Source: JBCFBK01 sp038562555 (GTDB taxonomy: Bacteria; Bacteroidota; Bacteroidia; Bacteroidales; Prolixibacteraceae). From it: a stretch of DNA of 64,000 nucleotides. This document shows, piece after piece, positions 8,059 through 17,734 of this stretch; position 1 is the first letter of the stretch; each line of letters begins with the position of its first letter. A program made the translations under genes and the position numbers. The DNA is taken from the NCBI GenBank assembly GCA_038562555.1, contig JBCFBK010000031.1, positions 3,849-67,848 on the forward strand, written 5' to 3'. The notes beneath the pieces are model-generated. The model ran no database searches. It was not told the origin of the DNA and saw only the letters and a program-made list of their open reading frames with translations.

Positions 8059-10779
8059 ATGACAATACCCCAATCAACCTATAGGATTCAGTTTTCGTCC
8101 GGATTTACGCTTAGCGAGTTCGATCGCCGGGTGCACTACCTTCACCGGCTGGGGATTGGCACGGTCTACGCCTCCCCGCTGTTCAGATCAGTTGCGGGAA
8201 GTGCCCATGGCTACGACGGGCTCGATCCGCACACGATCAATGAAGAAATAGGTAACCTGAAGCAATTCAGGAAGGTTTCGGCCCGGGTAAGCAGCCTGGG
8301 AATGGGATGGTTGCAGGATATTGTTCCAAACCATATGGCTTACAGCCCCGAAAATCCCTGGATTTTTGAACTTTTTGAATGGGGAGCGGATTCGCCCTAC
8401 TATCATTATTTTGATATTAACTGGAATCATCACGATCCTGATTTGAAGGGGAAAGTCATCCTGCCGGTGCTCGGCAGAAATCCGGAACAGGCGATCAGAA
8501 CCGATGAAATTTCGCTCGACTTTAAGGAAGGCGGATTTTATTTTACCTATTTCAATCGCTCGTTTCCGCTTAGCATAAAGAGCTATCCCGACCTCTTAAG
8601 GAACAGCGTTCAAAGGCAGCCCGAAAAGCTGGTTCCGTTCATGAATTTGCTCTTCAGGGTCATAGAGGAAAGGCAGATCGCGACCTGGCCTTCCTGCAGG
8701 GAACAACTGAACACGTTATATCATAACGAGCGGTTGGTCAGTCAGTATGTTGATTCGGTGGTTGTTCATATTAACCGGGATCCCGAACGGAAGAGCGCCC
8801 TGCTTCAGAAGCAGTACTACAGGCTGAGCCACTGGATGGATACCAATAAACGGCTGAATTACCGGAGGTTTTTCACTATAAATGATTTGATTTGCCTCCG
8901 GATGGAAAACCCGGTTGTTTTTGAGGATTACCATTCGGAAGTCAAAAAGCTGACTCGGGAAGGCGTTTTCCAGGGTCTGCGTATCGACCATGCCGATGGA
9001 TTGTTTTCTCCGCGGGCATACCTCAGGCAGTTGAGGCAACTGGTGGGGCCCGACTGCTACGTGATCACGGAGAAAATTCTGGAGGCCGAAGAAAAGCTCC
9101 CCCGTTCCTGGCCGGTTGAGGGTACCTCGGGATACGATTTTCTTTCACTGGTAAATAATCTGCTTACGAACGAAAGCAGCGAACAGGCGTTTGAAGAGAT
9201 TTACCAACTTTTTGGCGCAGTTGGGACTGACTTTGACGAGCTAATCTATCAGAAAAAGAAGTTTATCTTATTGGAACGGATGTATGGCGACCTGGATAAC
9301 CTCGTCCATTTGTTCTTCGAATTGTCGCTGGCGCTTAAACCGGTCACGCACGATCAGATTGAATCCGTTTTGACCGAATTTCTGGTGCTTTGTCCGGTCT
9401 ATAAAATTTATCCCGAGACTTTTCCGATCAAAGACAGACAAGGGCTGATGCTGAAAACGATTTTTGAAGAAATGCGGCTCCGGATACCCCGACAGGAGCC
9501 GGCGATTTCTTTTCTGGAGGATCTGTTTAGCTTAAGTGTACCGGGAGCAGAAGTAAAAGAAGCGGAGATTGAATTTTTCTTTCGCCGCTGTATGCAATTT
9601 ACCGGCCCGGTTATGGCCAAGGGAGTGGAAGATACGGGTTTCTACACCTACGCCCGTTTTATTGCACATAATGAGGTAGGTGACTCGCCCCGGCATTTTG
9701 GAATAAGCGCATCGGCATTTCACGAGCGGATCGGGGAACGCTTCAGGTATTATCCTTATACCATGAATGCCACCTCTACCCACGACACGAAAAGGGGAGA
9801 GGATGCCCGCGCCCGTTTGCTGGTGCTTGGCGATATCCCGCATAGGTGGCGGGAGGCTGTTATAGAATGGAAAGCGCTTAACCGGGAAAAGAAAATCCGG
9901 GTAAAGGGAAAAAGGGTCCCGGTTCCGAATGATGAATATTTCATTTATCAGTCACTCATCGGAGCCTTTCCTGTGGACGAGGAAGAAGAAGGGAGTTTTC
10001 AGGAGCGGTTCAACTCCTTTATCATCAAGGCGCTTCGTGAGGCCAAGGAAAACTCCGCCTGGACAGCGCCTAATGAGGAGTATGAACAGGGCACCCTTTC
10101 ATTTATCGGACAGTTGCTCGATCCTGAGGCAGATTTTTATAGCCGTTTCAGGCAGTTTTTGAACAGCATTGCCGGGTTTGGCATGATAAACTCGCTGAGT
10201 CAGCTTATTCTGAAGCACACCTGCCCCGGGATTCCCGACACGTATCAGGGTTGCGAACTTTGGGATTTTAGCATGGTAGACCCCGATAATCGCCGGCCGG
10301 TCGATTACGATAAGCGCGAAAAATGGCTGGAGGAAATTCAGGAAAGCAGGGAAAGGCGTGCGGTGCTTTTTGAAGAATTGATCGGCGACTGGCAAACCGG
10401 GAAGATCAAACTTGCCGTCACTACCTGGTTGCTGGAAGAAAGGAATTGCTATCCCCATCTGTTCCTGGATGCCGGCTACATTCCGCTCGAAGTGACAGGA
10501 ATCTACCGCCGCTATGTGCTTGCCTTTTTAAGGCACCATAAAGAAGGATGTTATCTGATTGCTGTGCCTTTGTCTCTGGCTTCAGTGGCAGGAGATTTTC
10601 AGAGCCTGTCCGCTTTCGACTGGCTCGATACCACGATCAACCTGCCTGCCCCCGGGATCGGCGAATGGCGCCATCTTTTTTCCGGTAAATGGGTGAGCTC
10701 GGCCGGAAAGATCCCGGTTGGGACAATTTTTGCCCACATGCCGTTTGGGATTTTTCGTCTGGACAATAAGGCCTGGTAA
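8059..10779 (+). CDS. treY: Malto-oligosyltrehalose synthase
   Basis: A 906-residue GH13 enzyme that isomerises the reducing-end alpha-1,4 linkage of a maltodextrin to alpha,alpha-1,1, giving maltooligosyl trehalose. The N-terminal STYRIQF start, YASPLFRSVAGSAHGYD (37-53), QDIVPNHMAYS, the nucleophile Asp310 in GLRIDHADGL, acid Glu338 in ITEKI and NATSTHDTKRGEDARARL near residue 580 are TreY hallmarks. The large insertion within the barrel gives the usual TreY length. It follows treZ copy 2 in one operon, and with the debranching enzyme it completes the TreX-TreY-TreZ route, usually linked to osmotic or desiccation protection. Confidence 0.94.
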   Translation: MTIPQSTYRIQFSSGFTLSEFDRRVHYLHRLGIGTVYASPLFRSVAGSAHGYDGLDPHTINEEIGNLKQFRKVSARVSSLGMGWLQDIVPNHMAYSPENPWIFELFEWGADSPYYHYFDINWNHHDPDLKGKVILPVLGRNPEQAIRTDEISLDFKEGGFYFTYFNRSFPLSIKSYPDLLRNSVQRQPEKLVPFMNLLFRVIEERQIATWPSCREQLNTLYHNERLVSQYVDSVVVHINRDPERKSALLQKQYYRLSHWMDTNKRLNYRRFFTINDLICLRMENPVVFEDYHSEVKKLTREGVFQGLRIDHADGLFSPRAYLRQLRQLVGPDCYVITEKILEAEEKLPRSWPVEGTSGYDFLSLVNNLLTNESSEQAFEEIYQLFGAVGTDFDELIYQKKKFILLERMYGDLDNLVHLFFELSLALKPVTHDQIESVLTEFLVLCPVYKIYPETFPIKDRQGLMLKTIFEEMRLRIPRQEPAISFLEDLFSLSVPGAEVKEAEIEFFFRRCMQFTGPVMAKGVEDTGFYTYARFIAHNEVGDSPRHFGISASAFHERIGERFRYYPYTMNATSTHDTKRGEDARARLLVLGDIPHRWREAVIEWKALNREKKIRVKGKRVPVPNDEYFIYQSLIGAFPVDEEEEGSFQERFNSFIIKALREAKENSAWTAPNEEYEQGTLSFIGQLLDPEADFYSRFRQFLNSIAGFGMINSLSQLILKHTCPGIPDTYQGCELWDFSMVDPDNRRPVDYDKREKWLEEIQESRERRAVLFEELIGDWQTGKIKLAVTTWLLEERNCYPHLFLDAGYIPLEVTGIYRRYVLAFLRHHKEGCYLIAVPLSLASVAGDFQSLSAFDWLDTTINLPAPGIGEWRHLFSGKWVSSAGKIPVGTIFAHMPFGIFRLDNKAW

Positions 10780-10791
10780 ATAAACTGGCCT

Positions 10792-10818
10792 GGGCGAAAG
10801 CTATGGCTTTCATGGCCC
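10792..10818 (+). terminator. Bulged hairpin after treY
   Basis: GGGCGAAAGC (10792-10801) pairs with GCTTTC (10806-10811) and, after a three-base bulge, GCCC (10815-10818), around a TATG loop. It sits 12 bases after the treY stop, but an A tract follows instead of a T tract, so intrinsic termination on the plus strand is uncertain. Confidence 0.35.
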
Positions 10819-10865
10819 GCTTAAAAAAAATTGCTTAGCTTTGCCTAAAGCCCAATGATCCGTTC

Positions 10866-11453
10866 ATGCCAGAGCTTAGTAACGATACAGTGGTTCGGTT
10901 TATTGAAGGAGATGAGCATTCGTTTAAACTCATCTTCAATTTTTTTTATCCCCGGCTATACTACTTTATTCATGCGTATATTCCAAACGATGATCTGGCC
11001 GAAAATATCGTTCAGGATACTTTTTTTACCTTATGGCGGAAACGAGGGTATCTGAAACACGACAGCAATATCAATGCCTGGCTGTATACCGTGGCCCGGA
11101 ACAACTGCCTGAAAAAAATGCGCGGCAGGAAAACCAAACAATCCGGCATAGTTGCTCAACTGAGCGAAATGGAACTTGAGATGAATATGGAAGCTCTGGC
11201 CGACGTCGACACTTCCGGCCTTACGTTTCGTGAAATTGAACGGATCGTTGAGCATACACTAAACGGCTTGCCTCCTCAATGCCGGAAAATATTTCAGTTA
11301 AGCCGCTTTGAAAATAAAAAGAACAGGGAAATTGCACAGGAACTCGGGATTTCGGTGAAGGCCGTTGAAAATCAGATAACAAAAGCGCTGAAAGTCTTTA
11401 AAAAGACGCTGAAGGATTACCTTCCGCTGGTGACCCATTTATTCATTTCATAG
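10866..11453 (+). CDS. ECF RNA polymerase sigma factor (SusCD locus 1)
   Basis: A 195-residue ECF sigma factor. The N-terminal half holds region 2 (YFIHAYIPNDDLAENIVQDT, about residues 36-55, then TLWRKR). The C-terminal half holds region 4 with the helix-turn-helix NREIAQELGISVKAVENQIT (about 155-175). It is followed by a FecR-type anti-sigma and an STN-domain SusC, the normal arrangement in Bacteroidota. In that arrangement a loaded SusC signals across the outer membrane to FecR, which frees the sigma factor to transcribe susC/susD. The target substrate is not evident. Confidence 0.92.
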   Translation: MPELSNDTVVRFIEGDEHSFKLIFNFFYPRLYYFIHAYIPNDDLAENIVQDTFFTLWRKRGYLKHDSNINAWLYTVARNNCLKKMRGRKTKQSGIVAQLSEMELEMNMEALADVDTSGLTFREIERIVEHTLNGLPPQCRKIFQLSRFENKKNREIAQELGISVKAVENQITKALKVFKKTLKDYLPLVTHLFIS

Positions 11454-11580
11454 CTGCCCGGCTCCTTGAACGACCGGCAGCAGTAAGAATTTTTTTCGGG
11501 AAAGCAGAAAAAAGTGATTTTCACGAGTGGGGTAAAACTTCATTTGCGGATTATACGGATAGGAGAATCGTCATAAATAT

Positions 11581-12543
11581 ATGGAAATTGAAAAAATCAT
11601 AGCAGTTATTACCGGTAATGTACCTGAAGATCAGAAAAATGAACTTTTGACGGAGATCAGGAAGGATTCGCTGCTTTATAAAGAGTATCGCTCTCTGAAA
11701 AATGCCTGGGCTTTGTCTTCCCCCGAGGCCGGTATGTCCGAATCGAAACTTGAACGGGCGTATTTAACACAGGAGCTAAAGATCAATAACCAAAAGCCGG
11801 ACATCACCCGCAAACTCCTTTCGTTTCTGAAATATGCCGCCATCCTGCTGATCGTTTTTTTGGGGGGTATGTTTGTTAACCGGCTGGGGGATGACAAGAC
11901 GGGACTGACGGAGATCATCATCCCTCCCGGACAGGTTGCTGAGGTGAATTTGCCCGATGGATCCCATGCATGGGTCAATTCGGATACGCGGATGTCGTTT
12001 TCAACTGGTTTTCAGGATCAGACACGCCGGATTATGCTGAAAGGGGAGGCTTACTTCCAGGTACGCAAAGGTGAAAACCAGTTTGTGGTTTCGACCGAAT
12101 ACGGTGAGGTCGTGGCGTTAGGAACAAGTTTCAATGTACAGGCGTATTCTAACACCGAGTTTCAGGCAACACTTGTCGACGGGGTGATCAGATACTCCAA
12201 TGAAAAAAACAACCGGCAGGTTATTCTTTCACCGGGCCAGCAGGTGACCTCGTCCGGGGTTGACGGCATGGACGTCAGGAACGTAAAAACTGACCTCTTT
12301 ACATCCTGGAAAGACGGCGTTCTTATTTTTAAGAAAGAACCCCTGCGCGAAGTGATCAAAAGGCTTGAACGTCATTTTGCGGTTAAGATTGAATTACAGG
12401 ACAGTACGCTGGAAGATATTCGTTTTACGGGCAATATCGAAAATGAAAGTCTGACCGATGTGATGGAATATATCAACATGACAAAACCGATTCAATACAG
12501 CTATGAGGAAAAACAGAAAATTTTAACGATACGACAGGAATGA
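11581..12543 (+). CDS. FecR-family anti-sigma factor (SusCD locus 1)
   Basis: A 320-residue inner-membrane anti-sigma regulator. It has a short cytoplasmic N-terminal domain, one membrane helix (about 81-101, LLSFLKYAAILLIVFLGGMF) and a periplasmic FecR domain beginning around IIPPGQVAEVNLPDGSHAWV. The C-terminal part (EPLREVIKRLERHF... then TGNIENESLTDVMEYI) is the STN-contacting region typical of these proteins. It lies 127 bases after the sigma gene and is followed by a strong terminator before susC. Confidence 0.9.
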   Translation: MEIEKIIAVITGNVPEDQKNELLTEIRKDSLLYKEYRSLKNAWALSSPEAGMSESKLERAYLTQELKINNQKPDITRKLLSFLKYAAILLIVFLGGMFVNRLGDDKTGLTEIIIPPGQVAEVNLPDGSHAWVNSDTRMSFSTGFQDQTRRIMLKGEAYFQVRKGENQFVVSTEYGEVVALGTSFNVQAYSNTEFQATLVDGVIRYSNEKNNRQVILSPGQQVTSSGVDGMDVRNVKTDLFTSWKDGVLIFKKEPLREVIKRLERHFAVKIELQDSTLEDIRFTGNIENESLTDVMEYINMTKPIQYSYEEKQKILTIRQE

Positions 12544-12563
12544 TCTGTATGACTATTCAGGGG

Positions 12564-12594
12564 AAAAGGCAGAATCTTGCTCATTCTGCCTTTT
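12564..12594 (+). terminator. Intrinsic terminator between fecR and susC 1
   Basis: AAAAGGCAGAAT (12564-12575) pairs perfectly with ATTCTGCCTTTT (12583-12594) around a 7-base loop, ending in a TTTTT tract. It separates the sigma/FecR transcript from the SusC/SusD transcript, so susC needs its own promoter in the roughly 50 bases that follow. Confidence 0.8.
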
Positions 12595-12643
12595 TAAAAT
12601 CCTGATTTAACGCACATTGAGTATTAAATCAAAACACAAATTT

Positions 12644-15600
12644 ATGAAAAAAAATCGGTGTTACGATGGCTTTATGCCATTTGGTAATCAAATTCTAAAA
12701 AAGATGAAGCTGACCGTACTATTATTGTTGCTGACGCTGTTTAGCAGTATTGCTGCTGATTCGTATTCTCAATCCACAAAACTGACCATCCGCATGGAGA
12801 ACGCCAGGATTGAGGAAGTATTGGGCAGAATAGAAGATCAGAGTAAATTCAGGTTTTTTTATAACGACGAGATTATACTGGATAAGAAAGTTTCAGTCGA
12901 TCTTTCGGATGCAACGATTGACCGTATTCTGGAGCAGGTTCTGCAGAACACGGGAATTGAATTTGAAATTGCGGACCGGCAGATTATTCTGACAAACATT
13001 CGTGCTACCGTTAACCGGCAGGTGTCACAGCAGGAAAGAACTGTAAGCGGGACGGTTACCGATTCGTTCGGAGGCCCGCTTCCGGGAGTCTCAATCGTAG
13101 TAAAAGGCACTAATGTTGGTGTCATAACCGATGGTGACGGAAGATATTCGCTAAAAGGTATTCCGGCCGATGCCACCCTGATCTTTTCGTTCGTGGGGAT
13201 GAAAACAAAGGAAGTTGAAGTGGGTAATCAATCGGTTATCCGCGTTGTGATGAATGAAGAAGCGATTGGTATAGAAGAGATTGTAGCCATCGGATATGGA
13301 ACGATGAAGAAAAGCGATCTGACAGGCGCGGCTACGGTGGTTGAAGCGAAAGACATGAAGCGGGGTGTTCAGTCGTCCCCCATGGAAATGCTCCAGGGAA
13401 AGGTTCCCGGTCTGAATATCACCAAAAGCGGCGATCCTACCGAAAGTCCTGCGATTACCTTACGCGGTCCTTCCACCATGCGCAAAGGTGCAGCCATGGA
13501 ACCGTTCTACGTCATAGACGGTGTTCCGGGCGCATCCATTGACGCCATTTCTCCCGATGACATCGTCAGGATCGACGTACTCCGGGACGCTTCTTCCACA
13601 GCGATTTACGGTTCGCGTGCGGCCAACGGGGTCATCATGGTTACGACCAGACGGCCTGGCGCCGGAGAATCTTACATCTCCTATAGCGGATATGCAGCCG
13701 TTGAAACAATTGCGAACAGCTGGGATATGCTGACCGGAGACCAGTTGCGTACATACCTTGCCCAAATTGACCGCGTCCCTGAAAATGACGACGGCGTATC
13801 GAATATTGACTGGCAGGATGAAGTGCTGAGAGACGGCATTTCGCAAAACCACAATGTCTCGCTGGGCGGGGCCATGAAAAAAAGCAGGTACAGCGCCAGT
13901 GTGAACTATTTTGATAACAACGGGATCGTTAAAACTACGGCCAGGGAACGTCTGACCGGGCGACTGAGTGTTGAACATCAAACACTAAACGACAGAGCGG
14001 TGCTGGGATTTAATTTGTCGTACACCGAAACGGAAGATGCACGGGTTTTTAACGAGTTGTTTGAAAACATGCTGGACTACCTGCCCACTCAGCCGATTTA
14101 CAACGAAGACGGCACTTTCTTTGAAAATCTGCAGTACAGTATGTATCAAAACCCTGTAGGCCTGATCACGAACGACAAACTGGAGAGAAGTACAAGAAAC
14201 GTCCTGACAAATGTCACCTTGAAAGTGGATATTTTTAAGGGGTTGACCTATGACGCAAGTATTGCCTATCAACGCACCAGTACTGAAAACCGGACGTTCC
14301 ACGGACGGGCTTCCGCGATGACACCCGGGATGAACGGCGTTGCAATCCGTGATATTTATGCTGACAGCTTTAAGCAGTTTGAGAATTATTTTAGCTATGA
14401 AAAAGCCTTCGCGCAAAAGCATAACCTGAAACTGCTTTTAGGCTATTCCTGGCAGGAAAACACCTTTGGCGACGGGATCAGAAGCGCCAACAGCAACTTT
14501 GTGACCGATGACCTGGCCTGGAATAATATGGGGCTGGGCTCGTCGCCCGACAAGTTGAGTATGACCGACCGTTACGGAGATACACTGGTTTCAAAACTGC
14601 GGATGATCTCGGTCTACTCCCGCATTAACTATAACTACGATAACCGCTACCTGCTGCAGGCCACCATCCGCCGCGACGGTTCTTCAGCCTTTGGTGCGAA
14701 TAACCAGTGGGGTACTTTCCCTTCGGTTTCGGCAGCCTGGAGGCTCACCAACGAAGGGTTTATGGGTGACCAGCGACTCTTCAGCGACTTAAAGCTTCGT
14801 GCCGGTTACGGTGAAAGCGGAAACTCGCTTGGTTTCGATCCCATGATCGCCCGTTTGAAATACGGGATCACAGGTGTTACCTTTGTTGGCGGACAACTGA
14901 TCCAGTCTGTCGGTGTCACGCAAAACGCCAATCCTGATTTAAAATGGGAAACGACATCGGTTGTCAACCTGGGCGTGGATTTCGGATTTCTGGATAACCG
15001 GATCGCGGGGACTATTGAAGTTTACAACAAGAAGACCACGGATATGATCGACAGCTATCCGGTCAGAACCCCACCCTATATGTATGGTTCCCTGCTGGCC
15101 AACGTCGGTGAATTCAGCAATAAGGGGATTGAGTTTCAGTTGAATGCGACGGTAATAAAAACAGATCATTTCAAATGGCAGACTTCTTTCAATGTTTCAC
15201 ACAACAAGAATGAAGTCGTTTCGCTTTCGAACGATTTCTTTGAGACCCCGGAAAAGGGCATCTATACGGGCAGTGTCGGTGGCGTGGGCCAGTCGGGCGA
15301 CCCGACTCAGAACATCATGGAGGGAAAGCCTCTGGGAAGCTTTTTCACCCGCAAGTGGGCCGGAAGGGATGAAAACGGCGTTTCGATGTTTTACGATGCT
15401 GAGGGCGTAAAACAATATACGGTGACCCGCGACGACTTTTATTTTGCAGGCTCAGCGCAGCCGAAACTGATGTATGGATGGAGTAATGAATTCACTTACC
15501 GAAATTTCGATCTGAGTTTCTTTATCAGGGGAGTTTATGGCAATGATGTATTGAATTCAACCCTGGCCGCCCTGAACAATCCGCAAAGTGCAACCCGTTT

Positions 15601-15910
15601 CAATGTACCTGTTTTTACCTTAAGTGAACCTATTGATGACTACAACTCATTCTTCCTTTCTGACCGCTATATAGAGAGCGGATCGTACCTGCGGCTGGAT
15701 AATGCAACCCTGGGATACTCGATCGATGTGCGTAAACTCGGAATTAAAAGTGCCCGGGTTTATGTGACCGGGAGTAATCTTTTTGTGATTACCAAATACC
15801 GTGGCGTGGATCCCGAAGTCAATATGGGTGGGGTCAATCCGGGAATTGACACGGCAGGTATTTATCCGAAGACCCGTTCATTCATGTTAGGTCTGAATGT
15901 CAATTTTTAA
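12644..15910 (+). CDS. SusC/RagA-type TonB-dependent receptor with STN domain (locus 1)
   Basis: An outer-membrane importer of about 1088 residues, energised by TonB. Start chosen at the ATG at 12644, because the frame also opens from a TTG at 12617. Order: signal peptide (MKLTVLLLLLTLFSSIAADSYSQ), STN signalling domain (about 55-125), carboxypeptidase-D-like repeat (GTVTDSFGGPLPGVSIVVKG), plug with the SusC hallmark GYGTMKKSDLTGAATVVEAK and SRAANGVIMVTTRR, then the barrel ending in GLNVNF. The STN domain fits control by the upstream FecR/sigma pair. The partner SusD follows 31 bases later. No glycoside hydrolase or peptidase adjoins, so the substrate is unknown. Confidence 0.93.
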   Translation: MKKNRCYDGFMPFGNQILKKMKLTVLLLLLTLFSSIAADSYSQSTKLTIRMENARIEEVLGRIEDQSKFRFFYNDEIILDKKVSVDLSDATIDRILEQVLQNTGIEFEIADRQIILTNIRATVNRQVSQQERTVSGTVTDSFGGPLPGVSIVVKGTNVGVITDGDGRYSLKGIPADATLIFSFVGMKTKEVEVGNQSVIRVVMNEEAIGIEEIVAIGYGTMKKSDLTGAATVVEAKDMKRGVQSSPMEMLQGKVPGLNITKSGDPTESPAITLRGPSTMRKGAAMEPFYVIDGVPGASIDAISPDDIVRIDVLRDASSTAIYGSRAANGVIMVTTRRPGAGESYISYSGYAAVETIANSWDMLTGDQLRTYLAQIDRVPENDDGVSNIDWQDEVLRDGISQNHNVSLGGAMKKSRYSASVNYFDNNGIVKTTARERLTGRLSVEHQTLNDRAVLGFNLSYTETEDARVFNELFENMLDYLPTQPIYNEDGTFFENLQYSMYQNPVGLITNDKLERSTRNVLTNVTLKVDIFKGLTYDASIAYQRTSTENRTFHGRASAMTPGMNGVAIRDIYADSFKQFENYFSYEKAFAQKHNLKLLLGYSWQENTFGDGIRSANSNFVTDDLAWNNMGLGSSPDKLSMTDRYGDTLVSKLRMISVYSRINYNYDNRYLLQATIRRDGSSAFGANNQWGTFPSVSAAWRLTNEGFMGDQRLFSDLKLRAGYGESGNSLGFDPMIARLKYGITGVTFVGGQLIQSVGVTQNANPDLKWETTSVVNLGVDFGFLDNRIAGTIEVYNKKTTDMIDSYPVRTPPYMYGSLLANVGEFSNKGIEFQLNATVIKTDHFKWQTSFNVSHNKNEVVSLSNDFFETPEKGIYTGSVGGVGQSGDPTQNIMEGKPLGSFFTRKWAGRDENGVSMFYDAEGVKQYTVTRDDFYFAGSAQPKLMYGWSNEFTYRNFDLSFFIRGVYGNDVLNSTLAALNNPQSATRFNVPVFTLSEPIDDYNSFFLSDRYIESGSYLRLDNATLGYSIDVRKLGIKSARVYVTGSNLFVITKYRGVDPEVNMGGVNPGIDTAGIYPKTRSFMLGLNVNF

Positions 15911-15941
15911 GCGCCGTTAATACGAATAAAACACAATAGCT

Positions 15942-17594
15942 ATGGAAATTAAGAATATAAATATAAAAAACCTCAGTCTTGCAGCAGTTTTTGTTTCATT
16001 CCTGTTGCTGGTTGCCTGCACAGACCTGGAGGTTCCGGTGGAATCGGAACTTGTTCCTGAAAACTTTCCTACTGAAGCAGCGCATTACGATGCAGCAAAA
16101 GGGCCGATCTATGGGCGCCTGGCAAGTGATATCTCGTCGGGATCGTACTGGAGAATACAAACTTTGACAACCGATGATCATGTTTTGCCTGCCCGCGCAG
16201 GAAACTGGGACGACGGCGGACAGTTCAGGGAAGCGCACCGGCACACCTGGACCGTTGATCATGTTTGGGCAGACAATACCTGGAGTTTTGGGTTCAGTGG
16301 TATTACGGCCTGTAATCAGCTTCTTTCCCTGTTCGCGGATCAGCCGGAGGGGCCGTTAAAAGATGCTCAGTTTGCTGAAATACGGATGATGCGCGCGTTT
16401 TTCTACTACATCATGATGGATATTTTTGGAAATGTACCCATCATGAAAACGTTTGATGAAGATCCGGCAACTTCGCCGCGTGCAGAAGTTTTCAACTTTA
16501 TCGAGAGCGAAGTTCTTGCGGTTATTCCAAATCTTCCGGAAGATGTAAATGTTGAAACCTACGGTAGGCCGACCAAATGGATGGCCCATGCCCTGCTGCA
16601 CCGGATGTACCTCAATGCGCAGGTATACACCGGGCAGGCGAAGTGGAATGAGGCTATTCAGCAGGCCGACTTCGTTATTAATTCCGGTAAATTCGCACTT
16701 GATGCCGATTTTCTGTCGATGTTTAAACCCGATAACGGGCCGCAGATCAGGGAGTTTATCTTTGCCGTTGTCGTTGACGCTTTTCAAACCGAAGGTGGTA
16801 TCTATTCGCGGTACAGCATTTCATCCGAATTATCAAATTTGAAATACGGAATGGGAACCCGGTCGGTGAGTAACGCTCACCGGATGCAACCGGAGATGTT
16901 TGAAAAATTCGACTGGGAGAAAAATACCGGCGGGCAGTGGATCTGTACCACTCAGGACGTGCGGAATCAAACCATCTTAATCGGCCCGCAATATGATTCG
17001 AAGGGCAATCCGATCCTGATCAAGACGACCTACTCAAAACTGAATGAGGAGTACAACGGTCCAACACCCGCGAAGGATACCACCTGGCATTTATCTTTTT
17101 CAAAAGAGATCTGGCTGCGGGGCGACCCGGCAAAAATGGATTGTGCCAACGACCTGACTTCGCAATTCATGGGTGCCCGTTCTGTCAAGTTTTACCCCGA
17201 CCCAAACTGGAATCCCACGCCGCGATACGAAAATCACGATTTCCCGTTCTTCCGTCTGGCAGAGGTGATTATGGGCAAAGCGGAAGCGATTATGCGCGGA
17301 GGTACTCCTACCGGCGGCGATACGCCGCTCTCGCTCATCAATCAGGTACGGGCAAGGGCACATGCCGCCTTGTACACGCAGGGTCAACTGACCCTCGATG
17401 AACTCCTGGATGAATACGCCCGCGAATTTCAGCATGAGGCGCACAGGAGGACCGACTTAATCCGGTTCGGAAAGTTCCATGAACCAAGACTGTTCCGGCC
17501 CAATGTAAGTGAATCGTATCGTCAACTATTCCCGGTTCCTTCAAATCAAATGAATCTGAATCCGAAACTGACTCAAAACCCCGGATATAATTAG
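15942..17594 (+). CDS. SusD/RagB-family surface lipoprotein (locus 1)
   Basis: A 550-residue nutrient-binding lipoprotein that caps the SusC barrel. A lipobox ends at Cys27 (LLLVAC), followed by TDLEVP. The body shows the helical TPR-like SusD fold pattern (IRMMRAFFYYIMMDIFGNVP; KWMAHALLHRMYLNAQVYTG) and the C-terminal signature FQHEAHRRTDLIRFGKF and YRQLFPVPSNQMNLNPKLTQNPGYN, the latter ending at the protein C terminus. It lies 31 bases after susC and ends the operon at a strong terminator. Confidence 0.93.
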   Translation: MEIKNINIKNLSLAAVFVSFLLLVACTDLEVPVESELVPENFPTEAAHYDAAKGPIYGRLASDISSGSYWRIQTLTTDDHVLPARAGNWDDGGQFREAHRHTWTVDHVWADNTWSFGFSGITACNQLLSLFADQPEGPLKDAQFAEIRMMRAFFYYIMMDIFGNVPIMKTFDEDPATSPRAEVFNFIESEVLAVIPNLPEDVNVETYGRPTKWMAHALLHRMYLNAQVYTGQAKWNEAIQQADFVINSGKFALDADFLSMFKPDNGPQIREFIFAVVVDAFQTEGGIYSRYSISSELSNLKYGMGTRSVSNAHRMQPEMFEKFDWEKNTGGQWICTTQDVRNQTILIGPQYDSKGNPILIKTTYSKLNEEYNGPTPAKDTTWHLSFSKEIWLRGDPAKMDCANDLTSQFMGARSVKFYPDPNWNPTPRYENHDFPFFRLAEVIMGKAEAIMRGGTPTGGDTPLSLINQVRARAHAALYTQGQLTLDELLDEYAREFQHEAHRRTDLIRFGKFHEPRLFRPNVSESYRQLFPVPSNQMNLNPKLTQNPGYN

Positions 17595-17622
17595 ATCAGG
17601 AGCCAGAGTCGTGAGCGACCTT

Positions 17623-17653
17623 AATCCGGGAAGACCCTCTTCCCGGATTTTTT
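17623..17653 (+). terminator. Intrinsic terminator after SusD 1
   Basis: AATCCGGGAA (17623-17632) pairs perfectly with TTCCCGGATT (17640-17649) around loop GACCCTC, followed by a run of T. It closes the SusC/SusD transcript 30 bases after the susD stop. Confidence 0.88.
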
Positions 17654-17734
17654 TCTCCTGATCTTCCGAATTTCCGGCCGGGACAGCGCCGATTATTTTT
17701 TATATTTATACCTCATATCGTTTATTAATGATTT

